A DNA stretch of 64,000 bases, taken from positions 3,372,001 through 3,436,000 of the forward strand of contig NC_092579.1 of NCBI RefSeq assembly GCF_037975245.1, in the 5' to 3' direction. This DNA is from Apostichopus japonicus. Lineage: Eukaryota; Echinodermata; Holothuroidea; Aspidochirotida; Stichopodidae. Below are positions 11,596 to 25,213 of the stretch, one piece after another. The notes below the pieces were generated by a model. That model was given only the letters and a program-made list of their open reading frames with translations, did no database searches and was not told the origin of the DNA. The translations under genes were made by a program, and so were the position numbers. Each line of letters starts with the position of its first letter. Position 1 is the first letter of the stretch.

Positions 11596-12306
11596 CAGGG
11601 CCGGATTAATGCCTGGGCTTAGGGACTGCAGCCCAGGGGCCTCCGCCATCTGGAGGGCCTCTATAGAGTAAGTGAAAAGTTATTTCAATCGTGAATGCTG
11701 AATCAAAGTATAAGTTCTCTAAATTATCTATTTAATAAAATGGTTCATTTCTGGCCTCCACAATTAGTTTTAGAGATAGTCGCCGTTTGGCGACCGTCAG
11801 TTACTGTAGTGACATTGACATTGACATGACTTTCACTAACCCTAACTCTAGCAGCATAGCACTATCACTCAATCTTAAGTGACTGCATGCTCCAGCGACC
11901 AAGCTGAATAAGAAGCCCCGGAACTCTGTGTGCAAGTTCCTGGTACAACACTGTTGTGTAACAACAGTATCATTGACTACCAGAGACTACATCAAGTAAA
12001 TGTTATAACCACAGCTCTGTTCTACAGTACTAACCTCAATTGAAGATTGTGACACAACCCCAAACTTCAACAGTTACTAAAAAGTTACTCGCCAAAACTC
12101 AAAATTCACTCGCCACTATGGTTGCTGTTCAAGACTCTATACTTATAGTTTATTACACATATACAACATAAATATAATCAATACTGTTTTCTTCGGCACT
12201 TTCTCCTTCTGAAAATATAACTGGGGCCTCACAGTACTTGTAGCCCAGCGGTATATAGCCCATGGGTATACAGCCCAGGGGTCAACAAAATCTTAATCCG
12301 GCTCTG
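11596..12306. mobile_element. hAT-like MITE, intact ends (unit B copy)
   Basis: Terminal inverted repeats are CAGGGCCGGATTAA (left) and, on the other strand, CAGAGCCGGATTAA (right). They are flanked by TATATGTG (11588-11595) and TATGTGTG (12307-12314), matching at 7 of 8 as expected for a hAT 8-bp duplication. The same element, missing its left end, sits in unit A (469-1108), so the insertion predates the duplication. Confidence 0.8.
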
Positions 12307-12524
12307 TATGTGTGTAATAATGTTTATCATTTCCAGCTCATGTTATGATTTATACGGGGAAGGGAGATTGTCTAACATGTGGCGGTGCAACCATCCTCCC
12401 ATCCCAATACATCATATGGTTGAGGGCCGTTTACTGATTTCATCACTCACAGTTACTATGTAACGTACTGTTAACATTCCACTACATGCTTTTCTATTAT
12501 GCAGATTTGATGTGAAGATTCAAA

Positions 12525-13307
12525 ATGGCCTCCTTTATTTCCGCAATTGAAAAATTCGCCTCTAGTTATGACGAACGAGTAACACGAGAATGGATCCATA
12601 GACATTGGCCAAAGACCATAGCAATAAGCGTCATATACATCATACTAGTCTTCTCTGGGAGACGCTGGATGGAAAAGAGAGAAAAATACAACCTCAGATG
12701 GGCTCTCACTCTATGGTCTGCGTCTTTGGCGCTGTTTAGCATCATCGGTACTTGGTTTATGTTGGGGAGAGCAATCCACGATTTACGCAAGTACGGGTTT
12801 CGACACACCATCTGCGACAACACCTTCTACTACACAGGACACGGTATTTGGTTGTATTGGTTCTGTTTGAGTAAAGTCGTGGAGTTGGGAGACACATTTT
12901 TCATCGTTGTTCGTAAACAAAAGTTGATGTTCCTCCACTGGTATCACCACGTGGCTACCTTAATCTTCACATGGTATGGATATGGCAATGAGATTGCGCT
13001 TGGCATGTACTTTGCAGGCATCAACTTTGCTATTCACTCCTTCATGTACTCCTACTACGCTATTCGTGCATCTGGATTAGTGCGCATGCCTCGGCAAGTC
13101 AACGTCACGATTACGTCATTGCAACTTTTGCAGATGGTGTTTGGAGTATACGTTAATATCTACGCATACAGTGAGCTGTTGAACAGTCGTCCATGCAATA
13201 ATAACTTGTCCAGTATATATTTTTCTTTCGTCATGTACTTCAGCTATGTGGTTTTGTTTGCAAATTTCTTCTATCAGAACTACATTACCAAACAGAAGCA
13301 TTCATGA
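12525..13307 (+). CDS. ELOVL6: ELOVL6-like elongase, copy 2, C-terminally shortened
   Basis: 260 residues, nearly identical to copy 1 with a few substitutions such as Ile10 to Lys and Met89 to Lys. All catalytic signatures are kept at the same positions: KVVELGDT, HWYHH, HSFMYSYY, TSLQLLQ. The reading frame ends at a TGA (13305-13307) where copy 1 has GGG. After the TGA the frame stays open for 17 further codons ending in KKET, so the KKxx ER-retrieval signal is lost by a point change. The 5' acceptor AG (12503-12504) and 20-nt leader match copy 1. The AATAAA that copy 1 has at 2661 is mutated here; another lies at 13474-13479. It may be functional with altered trafficking, or on the way to becoming a pseudogene. 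Confidence 0.88.
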   Translation: MASFISAIEKFASSYDERVTREWIHRHWPKTIAISVIYIILVFSGRRWMEKREKYNLRWALTLWSASLALFSIIGTWFMLGRAIHDLRKYGFRHTICDNTFYYTGHGIWLYWFCLSKVVELGDTFFIVVRKQKLMFLHWYHHVATLIFTWYGYGNEIALGMYFAGINFAIHSFMYSYYAIRASGLVRMPRQVNVTITSLQLLQMVFGVYVNIYAYSELLNSRPCNNNLSSIYFSFVMYFSYVVLFANFFYQNYITKQKHS

Positions 13308-13619
13308 AAAGCCTTCACAAACGGGGTAAATTTAATGGGCACCAAGAAAGAAACGTAAGAGTTTAGGGAGTTTAGTTTTAATCATATTAAGGCGGATCCA
13401 ATGGAATTGACTACTTCGATCAAAGCATCATTCTGTATTTCAAGGAAACGACATGATTAGGACCTTAAGAAACAATAAACAACAAGAACGAATCCATGTG
13501 ATCATTTTTACCGTGATTGTCTTAACCAGAGTTGTAGCAGTAGTAGGTTCAGGCGGTTTCTTGAACCAGGGCCACCGGGTTCCGACATGTCGAGCCAACT
13601 GTAAGTCAAGTAAGATCCT

Positions 13620-13620
<1 letters not shown>

Positions 13621-13650
<30 letters not shown>
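13621..13650. repeat. (GACA)n microsatellite
   Basis: Tandem cagacaga repeats lie in the 3' flank of elongase copy 2. Unit A has only a shorter tract at about 2545-2570. Confidence 0.9.
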
Positions 13651-13859
13651 TACATAACTTTGAGACGTTCGTGTTTGTTCGTCCTTTAGGGGCAAACATG
13701 GAGCGAAAAAAAGGATGTATATCACTAATGATCAATTTTATATATCAAACAACGTTAATGTCACATTATCTTGTTGTAAGCAATATATATATATATATAT
13801 ATATATGAAAGAGCGGATGTTGACATGCTTGGTGTATATGATGAATTGTAGAATATGAG
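13651..13859. repeat. Flank with short (TA)n before Penelope-like element
   Basis: AT-rich 3' flank of elongase copy 2 that ends in a short (TA)n (about 13782-13806) just before the Penelope-like element. The tract may be the target microsatellite of that insertion. Confidence 0.45.
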
Positions 13860-14777
13860 ACTTCAACAAGCACAGTAAGAAAGTATACAAGCTGTATGTT
13901 GCAATATTTCGCCGGTTAAGGCTTTATCAAGGAATGAAGTGCAAACTACCGACTCCGTGTATATAAGTAAAAACTTTAAAACCAATTCCCCTGAGCTGAA
14001 ACGCACCAGCGAACAAACTGTATTCGGAGCGCACAGACGGACCAGCAAGATGTGAAAAGCTTAAATATCCAATTGACGTCCAGCACAGCCATTCAATAAG
14101 TTATTACTGGCTTTAATGGTAAGGGCTTCGATTATTTTTCTTTCACTGGTATTGGGTAAGTTGTGATGTAGGATTTGCCAATTGGTGTTTTCTCCAGATT
14201 TCGGATTTATATTGTGAGTTTGTAAATGAGTGTTTATGGTCTGTTTAGTTATACGTAGATGTTCTTTTATTCTCGTTCCAATTGTACATCCCGTTTCGCC
14301 GATGTATGTAGACGAGCAAAGATTGCATTTAATCCTGTAGACACAGTTTTTGGCTAAACAGATATTCTTCTTTACAGCGATTTTGCAGGTGTCACAGTTG
14401 GATGGGCAACCCTGTTTGTCACGTGGCGCGGAAAACAAACTCACGGATGGATTACCTGTCATGAAGTGTGTTCTCAGATTTGTAATGCCCGATCTGCTGA
14501 TTGTTGCCACGGTCTGCCGTTTTATGTTCTCGTTCACAAATGGTACTTTTTAATTTACCTTTTATTTAAGCTTTTCACATCTTGCTGGTCCGTCTGTGCA
14601 TGCGCTTCGAATACAGTTTGTTGCTGGTGCGTTTCAGCTCAGGGTAATTGGTCTTAAAATTTTTACTTATATACACGGAGTCGGTAGTTTGCACCTTATT
14701 CCTTGATAAAGCCTAAACCGGCGAAATATTGGAACATACAGCTTTGTATACTTTCTTACTGTGCTTGTTGAAGTCTC
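13860..14777 (-). mobile_element. Truncated Penelope-like retroelement with inverted pseudo-LTRs
   Basis: Two copies of a terminal block about 205-210 bp long lie in inverted orientation at 13860-14065 and 14567-14777, flanking a minus-strand ORF for a GIY-YIG endonuclease domain. Penelope-like elements are known for direct or inverted pseudo-LTRs and a C-terminal GIY-YIG domain. The reverse transcriptase part, which should precede the endonuclease, is absent. (TA)n tracts lie on both sides. Each pseudo-LTR carries a hammerhead-like motif (about 13897-13936 and 14699-14734). Confidence 0.85.
14061..14537 (-). pseudogene. Penelope-like GIY-YIG endonuclease fragment (RT missing)
   Basis: The 158-codon open frame has a Cys-rich linker (CPSNCDTC, then CNLC) followed by STYIGETG and an Arg/Lys-Glu-His segment. 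This matches the zinc-finger-like linker and GIY-YIG nuclease core of Penelope-like elements, which nicks target DNA for retrotransposition. A full polyprotein would be several times longer and begin with reverse transcriptase, so this is the C-terminal remnant. No promoter or separate start is evident, and it probably has no cellular function. Confidence 0.82.
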
Positions 14778-14787
14778 ATTTTCTACA

Positions 14788-14975
<188 letters not shown>

Positions 14976-15599
14976 TCCGTGAACAAATATATATTTTAGT
15001 AAAATTATATATTTACAAAAGCATAGGATTTGGTAAAATTTTATATTTTTGTAAATATATATATTTACAAATATACATTTTGATCAAAATATATATTGTG
15101 GTAGAAAGCATATATTTGTAAACATATATAGTTTGGTAACAATATATATTTGTAAATATATAAAGCTAAAGTTCGAAGACCCTTTAGATCTATTTTAAGT
15201 AAAGTTCGTTTTATCAGTAAATATAAGTCCAGGGACAAAGGTAGATAAGGAACAATTGGATTTATAAATAGAATTAGAAAATCTCAATCAGAGATGAATA
15301 TCAGTTGACGAAGCCTGAATTAAAAACGAATCTCAAAACCACAATTTATTTACAGTCCTTCGCCATTTTATTACTTTTTGTTAGTTTTTTGTTTTAATAA
15401 AAATAACATCAGTGAGTCTTGGTATATAGTTGTTTTACGAGATTTGATCTATTGAAACTTAAGAGGGGTTTCGTTTTGATAAGAACATAACAGCAACAGT
15501 AATAATTCAACCAAAAATGCAAATTTCCGTAATGAATGATAATGCTTTCCCACAGGCTACTATTTATTGTTTGAACGTGATTCTTTGGTAAGCAAATGT

Positions 15600-18500
15600 T
15601 GAACGATGTTTCGAGACATTTGGAACAAGTGTAAATACTTTATGGATCATAATTATGTTCAACATGCCACAAGTTACAATGCTCATCTTTCCTACATTTA
15701 GTCAAGGTCCCCTGCTGGGAGATATTAAAATAAAACCACTATGTGATTCGAATCTATCTGATACCACTCAAATGCAAGTATCTTTATATTTCGTAACGAC
15801 CTTCCGTTTATATTTGCAGATATAGTGTAATCAGATAGTAGCATAACATAAAAGTTAAAAGTAAACAAATCTCTAGTTCAAGGATTGAGGTAGCATATTT
15901 ATGAACGAACAGCTGTCGCGATCATGATCAATTGATTTTCGAATTAAAACACAATCATGTGTGTTTGGTGCAGAGGAGATCCAGTGACCTTCCTTCCCCT
16001 TCCCTCCCCTTTTCCCACCCGCCCCATCGGTCTCTTCTGCCGGCCTCTCCATCAGAACAAAATGCAAGTATGTTTATATTTTAGTAGCGACCTTCCGTTT
16101 ATATAATGTAGATAGTGCAGACATGTATTCAGATATGGAAACAGCATAGAAAAGAATGAATATAATCATCAGTTATGTTTTGTTTGCTTCAGGATTAAGC
16201 AATTCAGTTTTCATGTTAAGTGGAAAACCGTTTTTTTACCCTGCCCCAACACCCCCCCCCCTTACCACCCCTTCTACCACCATCAATGCATCATTACCTC
16301 AAGCCAACATATATTTAAAATTCACGTCCATCAGAACGCTCAAAATGTGATCGTACACGCCCCCCCCCCAAAAAAAAAAGGATTTATATATGTTGGAATA
16401 TATAAACATAAAAACTTTGAAGATGAAGTGCAATAAAAACTTAATTTTAATACTTACAGACAATTCAAACACTAAACTGTTAATCCATGGACGATTTTAC
16501 TGCCAGGCCACATTTGCTACAATTGATCCTGTACACATCTAATTAAGGCGTCTCTATGAAAGTGGCTGAACTAAAAACTCACTCGGCTGTGAGAGGTCCC
16601 TCTGCACTCCCCTCTGTTTGGTTATCATCTGGGAATTTAGTAAACCCTTAGTATGACTCCCCTCCAGTGGTTATAGAAAACCCTTATGTTATTCCTATCA
16701 AGAGGAGATAGGATAACCCAATTTGTGAGCCTAAAGTGGTTGCAGCAAGTCAAGGCTCCCTACCGGGAAAGGTTAAAATAATCCTCTTTGTGATTCCAAT
16801 TTATGTTATCCCTCTCGTGTGCCGCCCTCCCCCTCTCCTTCCTAGTGATTGTAACAGGTCTTATTTCATTCCCATCACAGGATTTTAAATGTGTTTGGCG
16901 GGGAGGGGTGGAGGGACACTTCTAATAATCACCCGGACTGATTTACGTAGATTGGTTTGCTATAGAAAGGGAAGGGGAAATGAAGGATGTTAAAAAGGGA
17001 GTATGACCCTGGGGTAGTTGAAACCGGCTCCAATATCGGGGGTATGGGGGTCCTCCCCCCCCCTCCCGTCCGTCCCTTCAGAATGAACAAAAATAAGACG
17101 TCATATGGTGCATTCTGAGGTGGATTCAGACCGTAAATTAGTTCTATAATAAGCTCTAAACCCAAGGATAATGCAGATAACAAATGCTCTAGATTGTGTG
17201 CGTATGTGTGATAGAAAAGGGTACACCCCTAGAAGTGGTCTAATTCTTCAACAGTTGAATGTTAACAAATCCCCGACTGAAACATCTCCCTCCCCCCCCC
17301 CCCAACCGACGGTAGAACATGGGCATTGGCCCTCTCCACTCCTTCGCGCTCGCCTCTGACTTCAATGCTTAATTGCCCAACAAACTATTTTGGCGGATTT
17401 CCAAGCCAAGTTTTCAACGTCGATCTAATTTGGTCAGTTTTCTTCGTAATCTTATCTCCATCACAATTTAAACTTGCGAAACGAAATGAAGTACCATGCC
17501 GGTTCGTTCTCTGGTATATTAATATATATTGGGCTTTATAAGTGTGTGGTTATTTTCATTCAAAACTAGTAAACAATAGTAAACATTAAACATTGTACTA
17601 ACCTCAGATACACATATGTTAGTATAGGTGATATAGCAATGGTTAAAGTAGTGGACATAGACTAAAAATAGAACAGAAAATAGCAATTAACTTTATATTT
17701 GGTAACGACCTTCCGTTTGTATTGGTAGATCGCAACCAGATATAGTATCAGTATAAGTTATGTATTAATACCTCTCATACAAGGACTATATAAGTTAGCA
17801 CATATAGCAGTATCTAACGGTCTATATATTTAGTAATGTATTGCTGTAATATTAGTTTTTTAATGCAGAACACCTGGAAGACCAGTTCTCTTTCTTCCCC
17901 CACCCTCCCTTCTCCCCCTCCCCCTCCTCTTTTTCTCTCCACCTCTTCCTCCACCCACCCCCCTGTCTCTCTCTCTTTCCTTCAGCTCTCAGAACATAAA
18001 TTCAAGTATCTTTATATTTAGTAACGACCTTCCAAATGTATTTGTAGATATAGTGTAATCAGATAGTATAGAATAACTTAAAAGTTAAATGTAAACAAAT
18101 CTCTTGTCCAAGGATTGAGGTAGCATACGAATAAACGAACAGCTATCACGATCATGATCAATTGCTTCTCGGACTATAACACAATCATGTGTGTTAGGTG
18201 CAGAGGAGATCCAGTACCCTTCCTTCCCCTCTCCCTTCCCCTTGACTCTATTCTGCCTTCTCTGCATCATAATATAACTAAAGTTAACTTTGACATTTGG
18301 AAACGACCTTGTATATTGTTATTGGCAGATAACGCAATCAGATAGGAACAGTAGCAGCCTATTATAAATACATATAATCCAAAGATCAGTGCTTTAGGGT
18401 TACGCTTTTTTTCTAGAGCAATGAAGGTCGCGTACCCCTCCCTTTCCTACCCACCCCCTATCTAGCTGTTCCCATCACTCTCTTCTGCCGGCCTCTCCAA

Positions 18501-18900
18501 CAGAACAGAATGAAAGTATCTTTATATTTAGAAGCGACCTTCCGCTTATAATTGTAGATAGTACAGACAAATAATCAGGTATAGAAACAGCATAGATAAG
18601 GAGCAATACAATCATCAGTTATGTTTTGTTTGCTTCATGATTATACAATTCAGTTTTCTGTTAAGTGGAAGACCGTCACCTACCCTACACCCCACCCCAC
18701 CCCTGTCAACCCTTCTACCACCAGCCATGCATCAATACCTCAAGCCACTAAATATATAAAATTCACATCTATCAGTACGTTCAAAATGTGATCGTACATG
18801 GTTCACCCCCCCCCCCCCCACCGCCCAATACACCGCATACATGTATTTAAATATGTTGGTATATGTAAGCATAAAAACTATAAGGATGACGCGGCATACA
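15600..18900. repeat. Diverged tandem module array, unit B
   Basis: Same module family as 3400-6450. Copies of the gaccttccgttt core lie near 15797, 16087, 17707, 18027, 18310 and 18536, and the gtgatcgtac/poly-C block near 16345 and 18785. Module number and order differ from unit A, suggesting unequal exchange since the duplication. Noncoding. Confidence 0.65.
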
Positions 18901-19545
18901 AACCGAATTTTAATACTTTAAGCAAGTTTGGTTTATTATAGGCTGTTATTAATTCTATGAAATCATATACAGTGACAACTTGCTCCCAAATGACTTCGAG
19001 TCCGGGCCTAGCGCTATATATTTGTGCTACCATTACTTAGGGTTATGGACACACCGGGACAAAGCCAAACACAGATATCATTGGCCTTTATAACATAGAG
19101 ATAGCTCTGATCAACAATTTCCCCAAACATGCTCTGGTGAACAACTTCCTCAAACAACTAAGAGTGATCGTATAGTTAGGAGATACCACATGTTCAGTAG
19201 ACGACCCCCTCCGTCAATTTCAGATGTATTGCACCATGATTTTAGAAATAAGGGGTGTGGCCTTGGGATCGGTGAAGTCGAACACCATATGGGGGAGGGG
19301 TCATCCCCCTCCTCCTCCCCTCTCCAAAAAATGTAGTTCGAATTTTAGACGCCAAATTGTGCATTCTGAGGCATATTTAGACTATAAAAAATGTCTTTAA
19401 TCAGGTCTAAATATACGATTGTGCTGATATACAACTACATCTTTGAGTTTTGGTATTAGGTTAAAAAGGAGGGGGCGTGTTGGGTGGGGTGGGGTGGGTG
19501 GGTGGCACACCGTACTTCCTTGATCCACGTCTAGACTTGTAGTAA

Positions 19546-20489
19546 GTCCGTATAATCGACTATTTGTTTTTCCACACCGTGTACCATAGTTGAAGATTAA
19601 CTATAGTAGTATAACACGTACTATACTCGTGCTATAAGATCCATGTACTCGTAATCTGGTGCTCATTCATTGGGGGGGGGGGGGTTCTACTTGTACACAT
19701 GCTGTTGTACTCACACTACAAGTATTTAATTCCCGATATTCGATGCATGGATATTACTCCGCACATGAGACTAACAATACTTCGGTATTTTTACTCAAAA
19801 TCTGTTGTCACCGATCAGAAATTTGCTGACGAGAATGATGAAATCACCAAATCATGGGGCCCGGGAGGGGGTGGGAGAGGGCGGGTATTTGAATCTCTGG
19901 ATAAACAAGAAGCAAGTGGTGCCCATGTTCTCGATCATGCTAACCACTATGACTTTTGTTCCTAGCGGTTACCGATAAAGCTATACATCAAACAGAGCAA
20001 CCAGTTCAATTAATGTGTCACCTTTGTCTTGCGTTATTTATCAGTAGATATTATCTCTCTGTCTATTACACAATAGAATCGCCTCATCGAGTACACAATG
20101 GTTACTCTTAACATCAACGTCAACCGGGAGATCGAATTCTGATGCTATATGTTTAACATTCCTCGTTACAACGAGAACGGCAATTGCAGCGAGAGCATCC
20201 ACCAAGAAAGCCCTGCGTGACTTCGTAACCCACTGGTGAGAAATTTTTCACTCATATTTCCCCCCCCCCCCCCCCCCCCGTCTTTATCTTGATATATATT
20301 TGTAGCCTTGGAGTATTTGATTCGTCTTATATTTGGTATACAGGAAGAGAATAAGTATATGATATTCTTGGGTAACATTGCTGACTTCTATAGATTTCGG
20401 TAAGTCACTAACAGCTTGCAACTCCGTCACTGAGAAGGCAAGGCCTACGATCCCCCCCCCCCCCCTCCCAAGTAATTTTCAGAGCAAAT
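19546..20489. other. Noncoding stretch
   Basis: Beyond the duplication, with poly-C/poly-G runs at 19673-19684, 20258-20279 and 20451-20465. Short open frames show no recognisable family, and I see no gene here. Confidence 0.4.
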
Positions 20490-21310
20490 GTGTTCACACC
20501 TGTGCTTGGCGTCGCCGTAAATTCAAAATGGCGTCAGGCAGTCAAACAACGTGATAATGTTAATAACTTAAATAGAAGGGAAATGTCATCGACACCAGTC
20601 AAACTCATCGAGATGAAGCAGAAGCAGAGTAACTATCAAGGTTTTAAAAGTTACCTAAATTCGGAATTCTTGGAGGTGTTGATGAGGATGGAGGAGATAT
20701 TTGTGAGAGAGCAAGTAACCTTTACGAGTCGATTGTAAAAGCGGTACGTAAGGCATTTGACCAACAATAACCTCGTCGGCCTAAGATCTCAGAACCTTCC
20801 AAGTAAAAGTAGTTAAAGCTATTGTCAAAGAAGCATATAGATAATGATTATAGTATTGCTGGTAGTAAGTTATCGTTGCTATTCAGCCGATGATCATGGA
20901 AGATGTGGCATCTATTTATTGCTCCTACAACTGAAACTATACTCTACGCCGGTATTAAGCATAATCTGCAGACAGCTGATTCCTTGGACATGGAGCTAGC
21001 CAGGTCGAAGAATGAAGTTTTTAATAACAAATCTCTGAATGAATAAACTGGAATAATATTCCAGAAAAGAGTATGTTTAAGATATTTTTGGCTTAAAGTA
21101 AAAATCCAGATGAAGACCTGGAAATTAAAGTTATTTAATTTATCGAAATACATTGGAGTAGACATCGTAACAGACGATTTGATTATCTATTATCGTCTCC
21201 CGCGCAATGGCAAACACCCTCGCCCAGCAATCCTCATATTTGTCGAAAGAAAGACAAAAGTAACCATCATGCAGGGTAAAAAGAACTTAAATGCAAATTC
21301 CGCAGCATAA
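20490..21310 (+). pseudogene. Decayed LINE ORF1-like relic (tentative)
   Basis: Broken plus-strand frames together resemble the layout of a non-LTR retrotransposon ORF1 protein. There is a short Lys/Glu-rich segment (20586-20738), a coiled-coil-like piece (about 20945-21045, containing ADSLDMELARSKNEV), then a segment at 21110-21307 with VDIVTDD, YRLPRNGKHPRP and ILIFVERKTK, as in the nucleic-acid-binding C-terminal part of L1-type ORF1. Stops and frame changes show it is not functional. No reverse transcriptase follows. Confidence 0.35.
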
Positions 21311-24300
21311 AGAGGTCTTTGCAAGCTGATGATCTTACAAGACTCCTAATACCACTGATAATTGGTCTGAATCTCCCGCCAAACCCCTTCCCCTACCGCA
21401 AACATGTGTATACGAGGCTGGCACATATAAGGATTGGCTGAAGTCATTCCTAGTGAGGGATTAAGCGGATGGGCCGTCTAAGGGGAGATATGTTCCCTCC
21501 GCTTTGAGTAATTTGTCCGCGTAAATGGGGTGTAGATACGAGAATGATATTGACTATTCCATAATTTCAACTACATTTGTGTCGTGTTGCGAATATATGA
21601 CTTTGCGTGTGTAGCAAACCTAAGCCATCTGGAAGTCTGTTTTTTTTTTGCGGGGGACGGGTTGTCACCCCATGCCCCCATCACCCCCCCCCCCACCCAG
21701 CATAGCTATACCATCTTGAAAATCTATTATACTACATTGTCAGTAAATTTCTATAGTGGTAATTTAAGGTTTAGAAAAAAAACCACGAATCATTTTTTCG
21801 ATTTGTTACACAAACAATAAGGTCAACGCCAATTTCATAAACTAAGAGCTCGTCGCTTGCGCAGCGTTGAAAACAATCACATTCACAAACAATTTATGAC
21901 AGTTCAGTTTGTCTAATCGATTACGTGACCTTGGGTTATCCTTGCTAATTACGCCTAGCAGAATGATCTGCGCATGCATACTGTTCGGTGACTGGATGCT
22001 AATATGATAACACAATTAAACATAGCGTTATTTGTTTTGTGCTATTATTTAATACCAATTTAATCATTAACTCGTAGATATTGATATCACGTGACAGCAG
22101 TTGTCCCTTCATAATTATTAACTCGGGATATCCATCAGGGAGCTGACATGGTGTACCATTGATGGAAGTCGTTACAGGACATTTTCAGGCAGATTGTCGC
22201 AGGCATGTTATAGTGCTATGTGTCTCCCTATACCGATATGTAATACGGGAATGAATGTAGGCCTAAGCCTTCTCTGCAGTTCCAAAGAAGCTTATGGTGA
22301 CGCATATCGACTCAGAGCCCGTTGTAGTCAAATATCATAGATTAGTTAATTATAGTTCAATATTACAGTAGATGGCGAAAAGCAATAGATGCGTTAACTC
22401 TTACATTAGGCTAACGCCATTCAATTTCTATGGCGAACGCTCACTGAAAGGTGAAGTCATTGCACGCGCACGATTGCCACGCATGTTTGTGACTAAGATT
22501 TCTTGCAGTGCGTTCGCATACAGTTGAGTTAATCAACTGTCTATACCGTGCGTTTATCGCAGGATAATGCACGAAGCCGTAGATTAGGTTAATGCACGGT
22601 CAGCTGACGACAACGGACTAATCAGATTCGAGAATTATTAACAAGTATGAATGAACTCGGAATAAATATATAAAAGACTTGTGCCTGATCTCTCGCTTAA
22701 CCCTGCTTTCACCGTATCTGAACTACAAAATAGCAGTTGCACGAAACGGTAAGTAGATATACGCGCCCAGTTGGCTTCATCATTAAGGCGATGCAAATAT
22801 ACAGCGTTTCTTACATGATGTAGCGATGGAGGATAGATGGAATAGGCAGTCATACAAAAAAAAATCCCATGTTTATTAACAGTTGTATGTACCTTATAAT
22901 CTGTCATGCGTAGAAAACCGCAGGATCTCTGTTTCTAGTTACTAGTTCGAATTTTTCACTCTTGTATACACTACAACATGTTTTGCAATGGTCGAACTTC
23001 AATGTGGTGGCACAATACAGCAACTTCGCGTGTTCCCTAAATTCGCGCTCTGTGTACTATGTAGCTGCGCTGATAGCAGTTATGGAAAATGTCCATTTTG
23101 ACTCCCGACCTTTACAAGCATTATTCGTTCTATTTCTGGCGGCGACTGGTCAAACATATAAATGACAAAACATAGCTGAATGAAAGAATCAAACCACTGA
23201 GCAACATCAGCAAGACCGTCATTTAGAAGAACAAACACTGAAGCCCTTGCTACCGCGAGTTGACCGTATACCATCATACAAAGATTCAATTTTGATCTAC
23301 GCACGACGGTATAGGTAGGCCAACAACCACAGTAGACCTATAGTTAAAAAATGAGCCTATTATGCAAATTTTCAATAGAAGCCTGTGTTAAAGTTTGGTT
23401 GTATATCAATGTTTTTTATGTCTATTCGAGACCTCTTTCGTATGTATTCTCGCCTACCGTATTTGGCTAAATATATAGCTCTAAAACAATATTTTGCTAC
23501 GGCGGATATGTATAGCTTCAGGCATTGGCGGATCCCGGGCCTTTGTTTGGGAGGGGCCAAAGTGGCATTAGAGTGATATGGGGGAGGGGTCTAAGGGGAG
23601 GGGGTGCCCCCGTCCCCTTTGGAAAATTTTCTATTACTGAATGCCCTCAGATGCAATTTGGTGCGACAAAAGTGTACAATGGTGATGTTAATTTACTTCT
23701 AAAAAAAATGTTTCCCAGGTGTAATTTTCTAAAATATTTATAAAACAAAGTTGGCATCATCTTTAGCAAGAAATTTTATTTCTCATAGGTTATAAATTTC
23801 TTACAACCAGCCTGTAACTGCAAAATGGTGTTAAACTGTAAATCCTCATGCTCATACATTTACATAGTTCCCAACTCTTGAGAAGGCAAATGCTGGTCCA
23901 TGCCACGATTCGCCGTCCTGGGGGAGGGGTATATGGGGAGGGGGTGTCAAATGGTTCATTATGGGGCACACTTATAGGCTAGAAATTAGGTATAAGTTAG
24001 GTTTACATGAAAGGTTACCTTATGACGTACAATATACCCAATATACCAAAATAATTTACAGGGACCGAACATTTTCCCATGAGTGCGGATTAGTTTTGCT
24101 ATCTGTATGCCATTAAGGTATGCGCTAGCAATGTGTACTTCTGGATTTTGCTTATAGAAGAAGTTGCGAGGCATTAATATTTACCCAAAAAGTACGAATA
24201 AGCTATAGGCCTATACTATAGGCCTACGGTGTAGGCTCGAGCATATCAGGTCGTGAAACATTCGCTCTCGGCGCTAGAACAATCCACTGCTTTTGCAGTT

Positions 24301-24787
24301 ATTACATTTATGTAAATTAGCTTATACCTGTGATGAGAAGAGGAAAGAAAAATGAGTCAAACTATCTGTCAAGCAGGCTGCTAGGAGATTACAGGACGTA
24401 CAGTTTATATGAACTAAAATCCCATTAGTGGAAAAAGGGGGCATGAGATTGTAATCTTGAATTAAAATGGTAATCACCCCTTAAGAGCAAACGGAGTTCA
24501 GGCAGAGGTAAATTTATTTCGATTGGATACGATCTTTATTTCGTTTTTTTATTATCATTTCTTGTATTCCTATGCTGACATATGTCTCTGTTAAGACAAT
24601 TCGTTCGTATTACTAAAGGTTCATCTGTACCACCCACTTTCGCTACGTTGACAACAGACTGTTACTTTGAATGTTTGCCGACATGGACCCTGCAGGTGCG
24701 AAACTCATCAACTGTGCTGATCAGTGAATATCATATTATCACTACCAATGCCAAAATACCGAAATCGAACCAGAAAACGGTTCACTT
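21311..24787. other. Intergenic stretch, no gene recognised
   Basis: Only short open frames without family signatures. G-rich phrases near 23525-23620 and 23895-23950 (ggcggatcc, cgccgtcctggggga) resemble hAT MITE ends elsewhere in the window, but I could not pair two termini. Poly-C lies at 21683-21696. Confidence 0.4.
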
Positions 24788-25213
<426 letters not shown>

